From the NCBI RefSeq assembly GCF_004352915.1, contig NZ_SJSY01000057.1, positions 1 to 44,108 on the forward strand: DNA of 44,108 nt, written 5' to 3'. Under the pieces are notes generated by a model. The model was not told the origin of the DNA. It was given only the letters and a program-made list of their open reading frames with translations, and made no database searches. Each line of letters starts with the position of its first letter. The stretch's first letter is position 1. The position numbers were made by a program, and so were the translations under genes. This DNA is from Flavobacterium zhairuonense. GTDB taxonomy: Bacteria > Bacteroidota > Bacteroidia > Flavobacteriales > Flavobacteriaceae. This document shows positions 33,017-42,866 of this stretch, piece after piece.

Positions 33017-33177
33017 TGAGAGCTTAAAAAGAGACTTTTCAAAGTTTACAAAAAAGGCTAAAATTCACGGGAAACCCTGCAAATCTAATGATTCGCAGGG
33101 TTTTTTCTTTTATACCTGTTTTCAATATTTATAAAAACAACCAAAATTTTCGTGGCACATTCGTGGCACTGTTGGAA
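32995..33177 (+). repeat. right attachment-type direct repeat
   Basis: Second copy of the 183-bp repeat at 21981-22163. The terminator hairpin (33072-33103) and the CGTGGCACATTCGTGGCAC word are conserved; about ten substitutions are scattered along it. Confidence 0.85.
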
Positions 33178-33521
33178 ATTTTGAAAATGTACTCATTATT
33201 TAGTAATAAATCCCATTACCAATCAAATAAAAATATTACATTCAGGAAAAATAAGTTGAAAAAAAATTAAATATTATAATTAAAAAATATTTATTCTAAA
33301 AGATACAAATGAATATCATTTAATCTTATTTTAATCAACAATACAATAAATGTATTAAAACCATATCTAGCAATTCTAATAATTATTTGATTTTAATTTC
33401 AAGCTTAAATAAAGTACCACATTAAATAAATTAATTACTAGCGGAACCTCTTTATAAGATTAAAAGTTTTTATTTTTAGCCGAAACACTGTATTATTTTA
33501 GCATATTCGCATTAAAACCTC

Positions 33522-34241
33522 CTAGGTATCTAGTGTTTTATACTCTTGTAGAGCTTGCATAATTGTCTCAAATTGTTTTTTGTAATGATTAAGTCCCAAT
33601 ACCTTATATTCAAAAATTTTAGGATGGACTAAATGCTTTCCATAAAAATTTTCCAAAGAATCGAATTTGCCTTTTAAATCTCCTTCCCTAGAAAATAGAA
33701 AAATGTTTTGTCTATACCATGGATCTATTTTTTCATTATCCCAAAATAAAGGTCTTAAAACATCGAACTACAGATAACCTTCACTTTGAATTTTTTTTAT
33801 CCAATAATCTGGCTTTTGCTCATTAATATGATTTTGACCTCCTTGAAAAGGGATGGCGGCTGAAAAGATTAAAGTGTCACTTAGTCCCGTTAATGATTTA
33901 ACAAAATTATCCGCACTTTTGAAATTTAGATGTTCTCCTACTTCTAAAGAAATTGCTAAATCATATTTTCTCGATGATTTATATAATTTCTCTAAATCAA
34001 ATTCTTTAAAATTTTGGAGGTTAATTTTTAATAATTTTTTATCAAGATAATCCCCATCAATTCCTAAAACATCATTAACTCCATTATCTATAAAGACTTT
34101 TAACCATGTCCCAATTCCACAACCAAGGTCAACAACAGATTTAGGCTGTAACAAGTTCATGATTAAAGGAACAACCTCATTTGCTGCTCTGAAATTATGA
34201 GTAGTTTCATCATGTACATATCTTATTTTTTTACCAATCAT
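33522..34241 (-). pseudogene. SAM-dependent methyltransferase interrupted by an in-frame amber codon
   Basis: Reading from the ATG at 34241, motif I SVVDLGCGIGTWLKVF, the strand-2 acidic GIDGDYLD and ISLEVGEHLNF define a Methyltransf_23-type enzyme. A TAG at 33768-33770 stops the frame at residue 157. The same frame then continues without frameshift for 81 codons (FDVLRPLFWDNEKIDPWYRQ, NIFLFSREGD) to a TAG at 33522-33524. The continuation is exactly the usual C-terminus of this family (the WYRQN segment). So one point mutation broke a gene of about 239 residues, or the amber codon is read through. It is the last gene of the minus-strand glycosyltransferase/peptide cluster, 34 bases after the GT4 gene. 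Confidence 0.85.
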
Positions 34242-34275
34242 TTTCTTAAATTTTTAAGGTCCAATTTGGTTGAAA

Positions 34276-35364
34276 TTATCTTTGTTTTAATTTACTAGTC
34301 GGCTGAATAATAAAATTCTTTAATCCTAAATAATCTAGCCAGTTCTTGCCAATATTTTCTAATGAAAATTTTTCAACACTTTTTAAAGCATTTTGTTTAC
34401 ATTTAGAATATAAATTTTCATCTGTTACAAAAAGATTCATTGCACAAATAAGCTCTTCAAAGTTTTGATTCTCAATTAAAAGTCCGTTATATTTATCAAT
34501 TATAATTTCACTTGGACCAGTAAAGCAATCATATGAAATAACAGGAGTACTACAAGCTAGTGACTCTATAAGAACGTTTGGAAAACCTTCATTCTTACTA
34601 CATAAAACGGTAAAAAGTGCATTTTTAAAATAAGGAAAAGGATTTGTTACAAAACCTTTGAATTCGATTTTAAATTCCATCCCTAGTTTTAAACAAAGTG
34701 CTTTATATTTTGCTTCACATGGTCCAACACCAATAAAAATGAGCTTTATATCTTTTTGGGGTAAAATTGAATCTGAATAAGCTAAAATTAATTTATCAAA
34801 TTGTTTTATCTCGTCAAGTCTCCCTACTGCTAAAATGAAATTTGTATCCTTCTCCTGTATAAAATTGTGTTTTAAGATCGCAATTGAATCTAAATCTACA
34901 GGATTGTTTATACAATATACATTGTTAGATATTTTTTTAGCCAAAATAGCATCCTTTATCCCTTCTGAAACAGTTATAATATTTCTTTTTTTATAGATCA
35001 ATTTCGATAAAAATGCTGATTTTGGAAAGTAAAAATCTAAAAAACCACTATGTATTGTATAACAAACATTTTTTGGATACATCATCCTAGAAATTAAAAA
35101 TTCTTGCAAAAAATCTAAGCGAATTCTAAAATCCACAATACAATCAAATTTATTTTCCTTAATAACTTTTTTCATATCGCTTCTCGTATGTATAACCTGC
35201 AATGAACCTGCGTATTCATATTCAATCCAATTCCACAAAATAATATTATGAACTTCTAATCCAGCATTTTGAAAATACATAGATAACAATGCATGCACCT
35301 TTTCAACTCCGCTATTGCCTAAAGAATCACCAATCAGTGCTATTTTGAATTTTATGTTTGCCAT
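34276..35364 (-). CDS. glycosyltransferase family 4 (GT-B)
   Basis: 362 residues. The N-terminal domain starts IKFKIALIGDSLGNSGVEKVHALLSMYF, where GVEKV is the usual GT4 glycine loop region. The C-terminal Glycos_transf_1 domain has ILAVGRLDEIKQFDKLILAYS (about 183) and CSKNEGFPNVLIESLACSTPVISYDCFTGPSEII (about 263-297), the EX7E retaining-GT signature. Donor and acceptor are unknown. Three bases separate it from the upstream GT2 gene. Confidence 0.9.
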   Translation of the reverse strand: MANIKFKIALIGDSLGNSGVEKVHALLSMYFQNAGLEVHNIILWNWIEYEYAGSLQVIHTRSDMKKVIKENKFDCIVDFRIRLDFLQEFLISRMMYPKNVCYTIHSGFLDFYFPKSAFLSKLIYKKRNIITVSEGIKDAILAKKISNNVYCINNPVDLDSIAILKHNFIQEKDTNFILAVGRLDEIKQFDKLILAYSDSILPQKDIKLIFIGVGPCEAKYKALCLKLGMEFKIEFKGFVTNPFPYFKNALFTVLCSKNEGFPNVLIESLACSTPVISYDCFTGPSEIIIDKYNGLLIENQNFEELICAMNLFVTDENLYSKCKQNALKSVEKFSLENIGKNWLDYLGLKNFIIQPTSKLKQR

Positions 35365-35367
35365 AAA

Positions 35368-36210
35368 CTAATTATTTAAAAATGATTTATTTATTTCAAG
35401 ATGATTTTTAAATAAATGATAAAGCATTCTTGTAAAAAGTTCAAAGTTTAACAAATCAACTTCAAATAAATAGATTATTTGCTCCATCGAGCTTAGATAA
35501 CGACCATCGTCTTCAATCATTCTATTTATTATTCCTTCTGCATATTCCAATCTAATTTTGTTACTTGCAAAAGACATATTATCCCAGTATTTATTGGTTA
35601 ATTGGTTTGACGAAGTTCGATAGTAAATTAATGGTTGTGGGATATTTGCAAATCTCGCTCCTGACAATGCAAAATCGGTCCAAAATTTATAATCATCCGC
35701 ATAGGAATAATCCTTATATTTTAACTTCAAATTTAATAATGTAGATTTTCGAATTATTACAGTTGGATGAATAATACAATTGTATAATAACATCGAACTA
35801 ATTATTGCTTCATGAGAATGTTCATATTGCATAATCTTAACAACTTCTCCAAAACTTTCAGCCCAAGAGCCACATAAATCTATTTCCGAATATCTTTCCA
35901 TAAATTCATATTGAATTTCTAAACGTTTTGGAAACATTAAATCATCTGCATCCATGCGGACGATGTATTTACCATTAGAAATAGTTAAACCATAATTTAG
36001 TGATTCGACAAAATTATTTTCGAGAGTGATAAGCTGTATTCTGTTGTCATTAAATGTTTTTACCACATTAGCACTACCGTCAATTGACCCGTCATTAATA
36101 GCTAATAATTCAAAATCAGTAAAAGTCTGCGCTAATATACTCTCAATACAATCTGACAAGTAAGTCTCTGCATTATAAAACGGAAGAATAATACTTATTT
36201 TTACACTCAT
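35368..36210 (-). CDS. glycosyltransferase family 2 (GT-A)
   Basis: 280 residues with SIILPFYNAETYLSDCIESILAQTFTDFELLAINDGSIDGS (6-46) and the metal-binding VRMDADDLMFPKRLE (about 95), the classic GT2 layout. No membrane segment. Bacterial S- and O-glycosyltransferases that modify secreted peptides (glycocins) also belong to GT2, which is worth noting beside a Cys-rich peptide gene, but a surface polysaccharide role is equally possible. Confidence 0.9.
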   Translation of the reverse strand: MSVKISIILPFYNAETYLSDCIESILAQTFTDFELLAINDGSIDGSANVVKTFNDNRIQLITLENNFVESLNYGLTISNGKYIVRMDADDLMFPKRLEIQYEFMERYSEIDLCGSWAESFGEVVKIMQYEHSHEAIISSMLLYNCIIHPTVIIRKSTLLNLKLKYKDYSYADDYKFWTDFALSGARFANIPQPLIYYRTSSNQLTNKYWDNMSFASNKIRLEYAEGIINRMIEDDGRYLSSMEQIIYLFEVDLLNFELFTRMLYHLFKNHLEINKSFLNN

Positions 36211-36525
36211 ATTTAAAAAAAATCTTTATTAAAGTATTGCTATTTAAGTTAATCTTTACTTCCAAAGTTCTAAAAACATTTTTCTCTTCTACATCAACGT
36301 TGAGCAATAAATTGCAACCTTCGTAAGTAGTTTCACTATATCCCTTAAGTACTGAATATTAATTTTTCCACAGTTATTTAGCAATAATTTCAAATAGATA
36401 GGACCACCGTCTTTGCAAACAATTTGGATGTAGTGTGTAAATCTTTTTCAATTTTCATGAAATAAATTAAGCTATGAATAGTTTTTTGATAAATAACCTA
36501 GCACTAAAGGCCATACATTATTATT
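36211..36525. other. 315-bp gap with a possible coding remnant
   Basis: No intact gene. On the minus strand an open stretch of about 47 codons (ending near 36300) reads HYIQIVCKDGGPIYLKLLLN then NCGKINIQYLRDIVKLLTKV, which looks protein-like but has no proper start and matches no family I know. Confidence 0.3.
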
Positions 36526-38175
<1,650 letters not shown>

Positions 38176-38270
38176 AGTTTATATTAAGTTTATAATTTAT
38201 TTCAATTTCAAGATAAAGTATGATATTTATTGAAGTCTAGCTCCACGTATTTTTATTTATAGTTTTAACT

Positions 38271-38306
38271 AAAGGGAGATATCAATCGATGTTATCTCCC
38301 TTTTTT
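38271..38306 (+). terminator. strong hairpin between peptide gene and VKOR gene
   Basis: AAAGGGAGATA at 38271-38281 and TATCTCCCTTT at 38293-38303 form an 11-bp stem with an 11-base loop. A T run follows on the plus strand; on the minus strand, the sense of the peptide operon, the T run is weak, so it may act as a partial terminator giving more peptide than modifying enzymes. Confidence 0.75.
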
Positions 38307-38314
38307 ATGCTTAT

Positions 38315-38524
38315 TTATAATGTGCAAGATGTTAATGTATAACCTTGGCTACAAGTCGCAATTCCACCTCCTCCTCTAGGAACACATTTACCGCAATTCC
38401 CACCTGAATCACAACATTGAACTCCATCAGTAGCACTTCCACTACCTGCCATTACATAACGCATTTCATTTCTTGTTAATTTTCCAATTACATTAGAAAG
38501 ACTTAATTTTTTAATTTGTTTCAT
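38315..38524 (-). CDS. double-glycine-type leader peptide with six-Cys core (bacteriocin-like/RiPP precursor)
   Basis: 69 residues. The leader MKQIKKLSLSNVIGKLTRNEM then RYVMAGSG is of the Bacteroidota natural-product precursor type (KKLSLxxxxxLTRNEMxxVxAG), with probable cleavage after Ala-Gly at about residue 27. The core (SATDGVQCCDSGGNCGKC, VPRGGGGIATCSQGYTLTSC) has six Cys in CC, C, C, C, C order and a Gly-rich loop, so three disulfides are possible. Ser and Thr are plentiful, allowing glycosylation. A C39-like/VKOR/thioredoxin gene and two glycosyltransferase genes follow on the same strand. No C39-peptidase ABC exporter is in the window. Function (bacteriocin, signal or other) is unknown. 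Confidence 0.8.
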   Translation of the reverse strand: MKQIKKLSLSNVIGKLTRNEMRYVMAGSGSATDGVQCCDSGGNCGKCVPRGGGGIATCSQGYTLTSCTL

Positions 38525-39118
38525 AATTTAAAGTTTTTAGATAAACATCTATTTTTAAAATTTCTTCACAATCTTTTTAATCTTTCCACCATGTGCACCT
38601 GGTATCTTTTACAAAATGACTGTAAGATAATTATATCAAATATAGAGAGCGGAGAGAATAATTCTTATACGATTTTATGCGAAAATTATGCGAATTATTC
38701 AATAAAATTTTTTGCATCAAAAACTAATTAAATTGATGAATTGTAATTTTTCAAAAAATGCTCTTAATCAAACATGCAAAATCCAACATTAAAACTGCTA
38801 AAGAGAATCAATTAATCACTTCCTATCTTATCAAATCATTTAGATTTTACCATAAATAATAGTTACTTTATCATTATTTATGTGCTCGAACACATTTTAT
38901 TCATTTTTTTTGCTTACAAAGAAAAAAAAATCTAATATTGTAGTATTATTCCTTTTCCTTGTACTTGTAAAAGTTCTATTCGTTATTTTTTTATACAGTA
39001 AAATGGAAGAATATAAGTTCTTATTAAGTTGTTATCTAGCGAGTGTTAGTTATACCAAGTTATTATAGAAAATTAAATTAATAGGTTAAATTTTATTATT
39101 TTTTTTAAAATTGATTTA
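38525..39118. other. 594-bp gap upstream of the peptide gene
   Basis: Very AT-rich, no credible gene; a 62-codon plus-strand frame at 38880-39068 is low complexity. It likely holds the promoters of the divergent peptide and XRE genes. On the minus strand TATATTTG (38637-38644) fits a -7 element for the peptide, and TTATGCGAAAATTATGCGAA at about 38675-38694 is a tandem word that could be an operator. Confidence 0.45.
38637..38644 (-). promoter_or_regulatory. candidate -7 element of the peptide gene
   Basis: TATATTTG on the minus strand, TAnnTTTG type, about 113 bases upstream of the peptide ATG. No clear -33 TTG is found. Confidence 0.4.
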
Positions 39119-39457
39119 ATGAAAAACAAACTACTAAAAGCCCGATTAAACAGAGGCTTGTCTCAAGAAGAAATGGCAGATTTAATAGGAATGTCTCAAC
39201 CTAATTATTGTCGAAGAGAGAAAGGTTTAAAGAAAATTTCTGATCTTGAATGGATAAAAATAGCCAAAGAATTAGGCGTAGATAAAGATGATATTTATGA
39301 ACCAGATGACAATATCATTATTTCCAAAAGTGTAAAAGATAATAATTCAAGTGATAATCATTATTTTAAGGTTCCAAACTTTGTTATGGACCATATTGAG
39401 TTTTTAAAAAAAGAAAATGGGGAGCTCAAAGAAAAAATAAAAAAAAGTGGCATCTAG
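39119..39457 (+). CDS. XRE family helix-turn-helix regulator
   Basis: 112 residues. LLKARLNRGLSQEEMADLIGMSQPNYCRREKGLKKISDLEWIKIAKELGVDKDDIYEPDD is a Cro/C1 HTH, and a Lys/Glu coiled tail (FLKKENGELKEKIKKSG) may mediate dimerisation. Divergent from the peptide gene, so it is a candidate regulator of it. The 25-bp motif copy D starts 12 bases after its stop. Confidence 0.87.
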   Translation: MKNKLLKARLNRGLSQEEMADLIGMSQPNYCRREKGLKKISDLEWIKIAKELGVDKDDIYEPDDNIIISKSVKDNNSSDNHYFKVPNFVMDHIEFLKKENGELKEKIKKSGI

Positions 39458-39469
39458 AAATTGCTTAAT

Positions 39470-39494
39470 TGGAGCTGATACCTTTTTTGCTACA
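39470..39494 (+). repeat. 25-bp island motif, copy D
   Basis: TGGA, GCTGA, TACCTTTTTTGCTACA, just after the XRE gene. GTGGCA occurs at 39447-39452. Confidence 0.7.
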
Positions 39495-39634
39495 AAAGTG
39501 AATATTCACTTTCAAAAGATTGTATAAACCACTCTGCTTTTTGAACTTTCCTTGAAAATCTTTTAATTTATCACACAGATGCAATTTTCTTCGCAAATAG
39601 TATCAAAAAATTTTCTACAATTGAAAAAACATAT

Positions 39635-39642
39635 TATATTTG
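39635..39642 (+). promoter_or_regulatory. -7 element of tRNA-Ser number 2
   Basis: TATATTTG within TTATATTTGCACCCGCAAT, identical to the word upstream of tRNA-Ser number 1. The -33 region is weak. Confidence 0.6.
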
Positions 39643-39674
39643 CACCCGCAATGAGAAAATTATTGCATCTTACT

Positions 39675-39759
39675 GGAGGAATGGCAGAGCGGTCGAATGC
39701 GGCAGTCTTGAAAACTGTTGACTGTAACAGGTCCGGGGGTTCGAATCCCTCTTCCTCCG
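39675..39759 (+). tRNA. tRNA-Ser(UGA), copy 2
   Basis: 85 nt, identical to copy 1 except for the acceptor stem change GGAGGAA/TTCCTCC. Anticodon TGA at 39709-39711. The CCA end is not encoded. The compensated acceptor change shows a functional second gene, not a fragment. Confidence 0.97.
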
Positions 39760-39769
39760 CTGAATTTCA

Positions 39770-39796
39770 AACCTTCAACTTTGTTGAAGGTTTTTT
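39770..39796 (+). terminator. terminator after tRNA-Ser number 2
   Basis: AACCTTCAAC at 39770-39779, loop TTT, GTTGAAGGTT at 39783-39792, then T residues. It is unrelated in sequence to the terminator after copy 1. Confidence 0.87.
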
Positions 39797-39942
39797 ATTT
39801 TCTGCAACACCTTAATCTTTTGCAGATTTTCTTCAATCTGGTTCACTTTTCATTTTTTATAAGTAAATTCACACTCTCTTTCTTGATAAGATTTTTAAAT
39901 TTAAAAAGACAATCTTGAAATTAATTGTTTCAGACTTAACTT

Positions 39943-40857
39943 ATGATAGAAAACCAAATAAAATTTATTGAATTAAACATAAAAGCGATAAATGAAGCAA
40001 ATTTTAATCTTAATGATACAGAAGATGGTATTGCTTTATTTGGCTCAATAACGAACTTAAAAACGTTTCTAAAAGGTTACTTTACTACACGATTAAACGA
40101 AAGAAGTTTTAGCGATAAACTTGTAAAAGAATTTGCCGAAATCAATTTTATAAAAGCCCGAATTGTCGAAATTGCAAATCAACATTACATAACAAAATCA
40201 GATCTTCAATCATTCTATGATGATATTCTGCAAAGAAAATTAATAACCGAAATATCCAAAGATGACTTTATTAATAACTCGCTAAATTTTATTCAAAACA
40301 GCATCCCAAATTCATATCATTTTGGATATACAAAAACTTCACTTAAAAAAATACTAGAAAAACAATACGATTTTATTTTTTCAAATGGTTTTCCAACAAA
40401 TCTTTTAAATATAAATACCGGCGTAATGACTGCAAATGCAGGAGATAGTGCGCAGTTTTTATTTTTAGCCAGAGCTATATTAGCAGGATATAATTGTTCA
40501 AATGTTGACGTCCGTTCCAGCAGATATGACGCTGTAGTCGATTTCAACAATGTTCTTTTGCGTCTTCAAATCAAGGGGGTTTCCAGTAGCAACGCTATAA
40601 GTTTCAAAGATCGAGATAGAGGTGGACAAGGCATCGACCATACGCACATAACGAATAAGGGAAAAAGAATCACTTCTGCAGATTGTGATATTTATGTTGC
40701 CGTGGATAAAGAAGTTGGGATTTGTTATTTGATCCCTATGAATTATGTTGATAATCTAGATGAAAGCCAAATTACAAGCATTAATTTAAATAGCTTGAAA
40801 CAATATAAAGAAAACTGGAATATAATTGCTGAAGTGGCAGAAACGAAAAAAGTATGA
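39943..40857 (+). CDS. probable PD-(D/E)XK restriction endonuclease subunit
   Basis: 304 residues. The C-terminal half holds AGDSAQFLFLARAILAGYNCSNVDVRSSRYDAVVDFNNVLLRLQIKGVSSS, the layout of PDDEXK_5 (group I intron-associated) nucleases, with candidate catalytic Asp in YDAVVD and a QIK in place of E-x-K. The N-terminal 150 residues are helical and unassigned. The stop overlaps the next ATG by four bases (ATGA). Location opposite a C5 methyltransferase supports a restriction role. The recognition sequence cannot be read off. Confidence 0.7.
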   Translation: MIENQIKFIELNIKAINEANFNLNDTEDGIALFGSITNLKTFLKGYFTTRLNERSFSDKLVKEFAEINFIKARIVEIANQHYITKSDLQSFYDDILQRKLITEISKDDFINNSLNFIQNSIPNSYHFGYTKTSLKKILEKQYDFIFSNGFPTNLLNINTGVMTANAGDSAQFLFLARAILAGYNCSNVDVRSSRYDAVVDFNNVLLRLQIKGVSSSNAISFKDRDRGGQGIDHTHITNKGKRITSADCDIYVAVDKEVGICYLIPMNYVDNLDESQITSINLNSLKQYKENWNIIAEVAETKKV

Positions 40858-41630
40858 AATTGACATATGAAAAGAAAACTGATGGTGATTATTATTTTGT
40901 AAACAACCCAAAACTTTTTAATGGTATTTCAATAGGCAAAACGGATATCGAAAAAGTCCTAAATTTTGCCTATTCAATGTGTTTTGGAGAAGGCCATCAT
41001 AGATCCACAAGAACAGGAGGTCAAAATAGTCGAAAAAATGGTGAAAAATTCTGCAATACTTTTCAAGGAAAATTAGCTGAACTTGTCCTTTACAATCATT
41101 TTAAAGCAAATTCCATTGAATGCAACGAACCTGATTTTGGAATTTATAAAGAAGGAATTTGGGACGATTCAGATTTAGAAATTCAAAACAAAAAACTCAA
41201 TATAAAATCAGCCGCATCACAATCCAATCTCTTGCTTCTTGAAACAAAAGATTGGACTTCAGAAGGAAAATATATTCCAAATCTTGTTAATGGAGCCACA
41301 AATACATACGACTATTTTATTTTGGTTCGCATAAATCCTGATGTCAAAAAGCTTTTTCGCTCCAAAAGTTTAATGTACACTAATCAGATTCCAAAAACAG
41401 TAATTGAAGAACTCATTTTTTCATTATTCTGGACATATGATATTGCAGGATATTGCAGTAATGAAGATTTAAAAATGGCCATCGCTAATAAAAATATACT
41501 GCCTCAAAATTCTTTATTAAACAAATACACAAAAATGGATGCTGAAAACTACTACATACAGAGCGGAAACATGAGCAGTATAGAAAAACTTATTTCAATA
41601 TTCATTAACAACTCTCAAACACAAAATTAA
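40854..41630 (+). CDS. second nuclease-like subunit of the restriction locus
   Basis: 258 residues, translationally coupled to the preceding gene. FQGKLAELVLYNHFKANSIECNEPDFGIYKEGIWDDSDLEIQNKKLNIKSAASQSNLLLLE has an E-x(n)-D-x(n)-I-K-S arrangement (Glu in GKLAE, Asp in EPDFG or WDDSDLEI, Lys in NIKSA) as in PD-(D/E)XK enzymes. I do not recognise a named family. Together with the 304-residue gene it may form a two-subunit endonuclease, or one of the two may be a specificity or accessory subunit. Confidence 0.65.
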   Translation: MKLTYEKKTDGDYYFVNNPKLFNGISIGKTDIEKVLNFAYSMCFGEGHHRSTRTGGQNSRKNGEKFCNTFQGKLAELVLYNHFKANSIECNEPDFGIYKEGIWDDSDLEIQNKKLNIKSAASQSNLLLLETKDWTSEGKYIPNLVNGATNTYDYFILVRINPDVKKLFRSKSLMYTNQIPKTVIEELIFSLFWTYDIAGYCSNEDLKMAIANKNILPQNSLLNKYTKMDAENYYIQSGNMSSIEKLISIFINNSQTQN

Positions 41631-41631
41631 T

Positions 41632-42594
41632 CTATTTAACAGATTTCAAAACCTTCATTATATTCTTTGAAACAGCTTCAATAACAGGAACGCTAACTGA
41701 ATTTCCTGCTTGTTTATATAAATGGGAATTAGCTATTTTTGGGATTTTAAATTCATCAGGAAATCCTTGGAATCTTAAACACTCTCTAGGTGTCAATTTT
41801 CTAAATCCAAAATCAGTTTTTATTAAAGGCACATTATGTCCACCTGTTCCCATATTCGCAGTCAGCGTTGGACAAACATTTGATTTATTCTCTCTCACAT
41901 ACTGTCTTCTGAATTGGTAAACGGTTTTATCAGAAGTCATTTCTTGTTGAAGCATTTTATACATATAACGATCTTCGTTATAATAAAATTCGTCTTCAAC
42001 TTTATCATTAATCACAAGATCTTTGATCGTTTTTGTCAATTTATCTTCTTTCGGAAATTCAAAAACTTCCTCCGGATTTTTAATCACAGTCTTATCAAAA
42101 GCAACTATAAAGATACGTTCTCTATTATGTGGAATATTCCCATAGTCTTTAGTATTCAAAACTTTAGACTGAAAAGAATAATTTCTGTCACGCAATGATT
42201 TTTCGATCACTTTCATCGTATTTCCGTGATCATGCGTTACTAAGTTTTTTACATTTTCCAAAAAAACCACTTTTGGCCTCATGGTGTCAACAAAATCTAA
42301 TATTCTAAAAAAGTGATTTCCTCTATTGTCATCAAAACCTTTTCTATAACCAGCTACAGAAAATGGCTGACACGGAAAACCCGCTGTAAGAACATCAATT
42401 TTAGGAATTCCATCAACATCTAACTGCAAAACATCACCTTCAATTAAATTATGTTTAAAGTTTTCTTTATACGTAATGCAGGCATTTTTATCATATTCAT
42501 TTGCCCAAAGCAAATCAAAACCCGATTTTTTAAATCCCAAACAAATTCCCCCAATACCGGCATATAGACTTCCAACAGTAAATTTATTGCTCAT
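41632..42594 (-). CDS. type II DNA (cytosine-5) methyltransferase
   Basis: 320 residues from the ATG at 42594; a GTG at 42606 is a weaker alternative. All C5 methyltransferase motifs are present: I (VGSLYAGIGGICLGF), IV with catalytic Cys (AGFPCQPFSVAGYRKGFDDNRG), VI (VVFLENVKNL), VIII (IPHNRERIFIVAF), IX (RKLTPRECLRFQGFPDEF) and X (YKQAGNSVSVPVI). The target-recognition stretch between VIII and IX is about 80 residues. It converges on the two nuclease genes with a one-base gap, so it forms a type II restriction-modification unit. Confidence 0.93.
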   Translation of the reverse strand: MSNKFTVGSLYAGIGGICLGFKKSGFDLLWANEYDKNACITYKENFKHNLIEGDVLQLDVDGIPKIDVLTAGFPCQPFSVAGYRKGFDDNRGNHFFRILDFVDTMRPKVVFLENVKNLVTHDHGNTMKVIEKSLRDRNYSFQSKVLNTKDYGNIPHNRERIFIVAFDKTVIKNPEEVFEFPKEDKLTKTIKDLVINDKVEDEFYYNEDRYMYKMLQQEMTSDKTVYQFRRQYVRENKSNVCPTLTANMGTGGHNVPLIKTDFGFRKLTPRECLRFQGFPDEFKIPKIANSHLYKQAGNSVSVPVIEAVSKNIMKVLKSVK

Positions 42595-42866
42595 TTTATA
42601 TCTCACTAATTATACTATGCGACTTTAATTACATTTAGTCGTTTTTACAAAGATAGCTATTCAAAATCGAATAAAATATCGCTTTTAAAATTTCGAAAAA
42701 TAATTTTAAATCAAAATTACATTACTCAGAAACAAAAACAACATAATATTAAAAATCAATAACTTAAATAGAAAACCAACATTAGCTCTTTATTTTGACA
42801 GACTAATTTTTAATTCGTAATTTAGTTTGAATAAACTTTGAAATAATAACTTTAAAACCATAAAAT

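Larger units (their letters stand above)
21981..33177. mobile_element. tRNA-Ser-integrated arsenic resistance island without integrase
   Basis: Bounded by the 183-bp direct repeats at 21981 and 32995. Contents are an IS3-type transposase, arsR to acr3, a metallophosphoesterase, a Crp-type regulator, a membrane protein, a SigZ-like factor, a Cys-rich peptide, an amidohydrolase and a methyltransferase. The ars part is visibly richer in GC than the flanks. No tyrosine or serine recombinase is encoded, so the element is either decayed or moved in trans. Confidence 0.75.
32711..33521. other. 811-bp junction region without intact genes
   Basis: In order it holds motif copy C, a decayed third copy of the attachment core (32892-32954), the tRNA-Ser 3' fragment and 183-bp right repeat (32995-33177), and 340 bp of very AT-rich DNA in which I see no gene. 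Confidence 0.6.

Noticed and set aside
33088..33270. 60-codon ORF after the right repeat
   Set aside because: Begins inside the terminator hairpin of the attachment repeat and is AT-rich noise.
38880..39068. 62-codon plus-strand ORF
   Set aside because: Low-complexity Phe/Leu/Lys translation in AT-rich DNA, no neighbours or signal supporting it.
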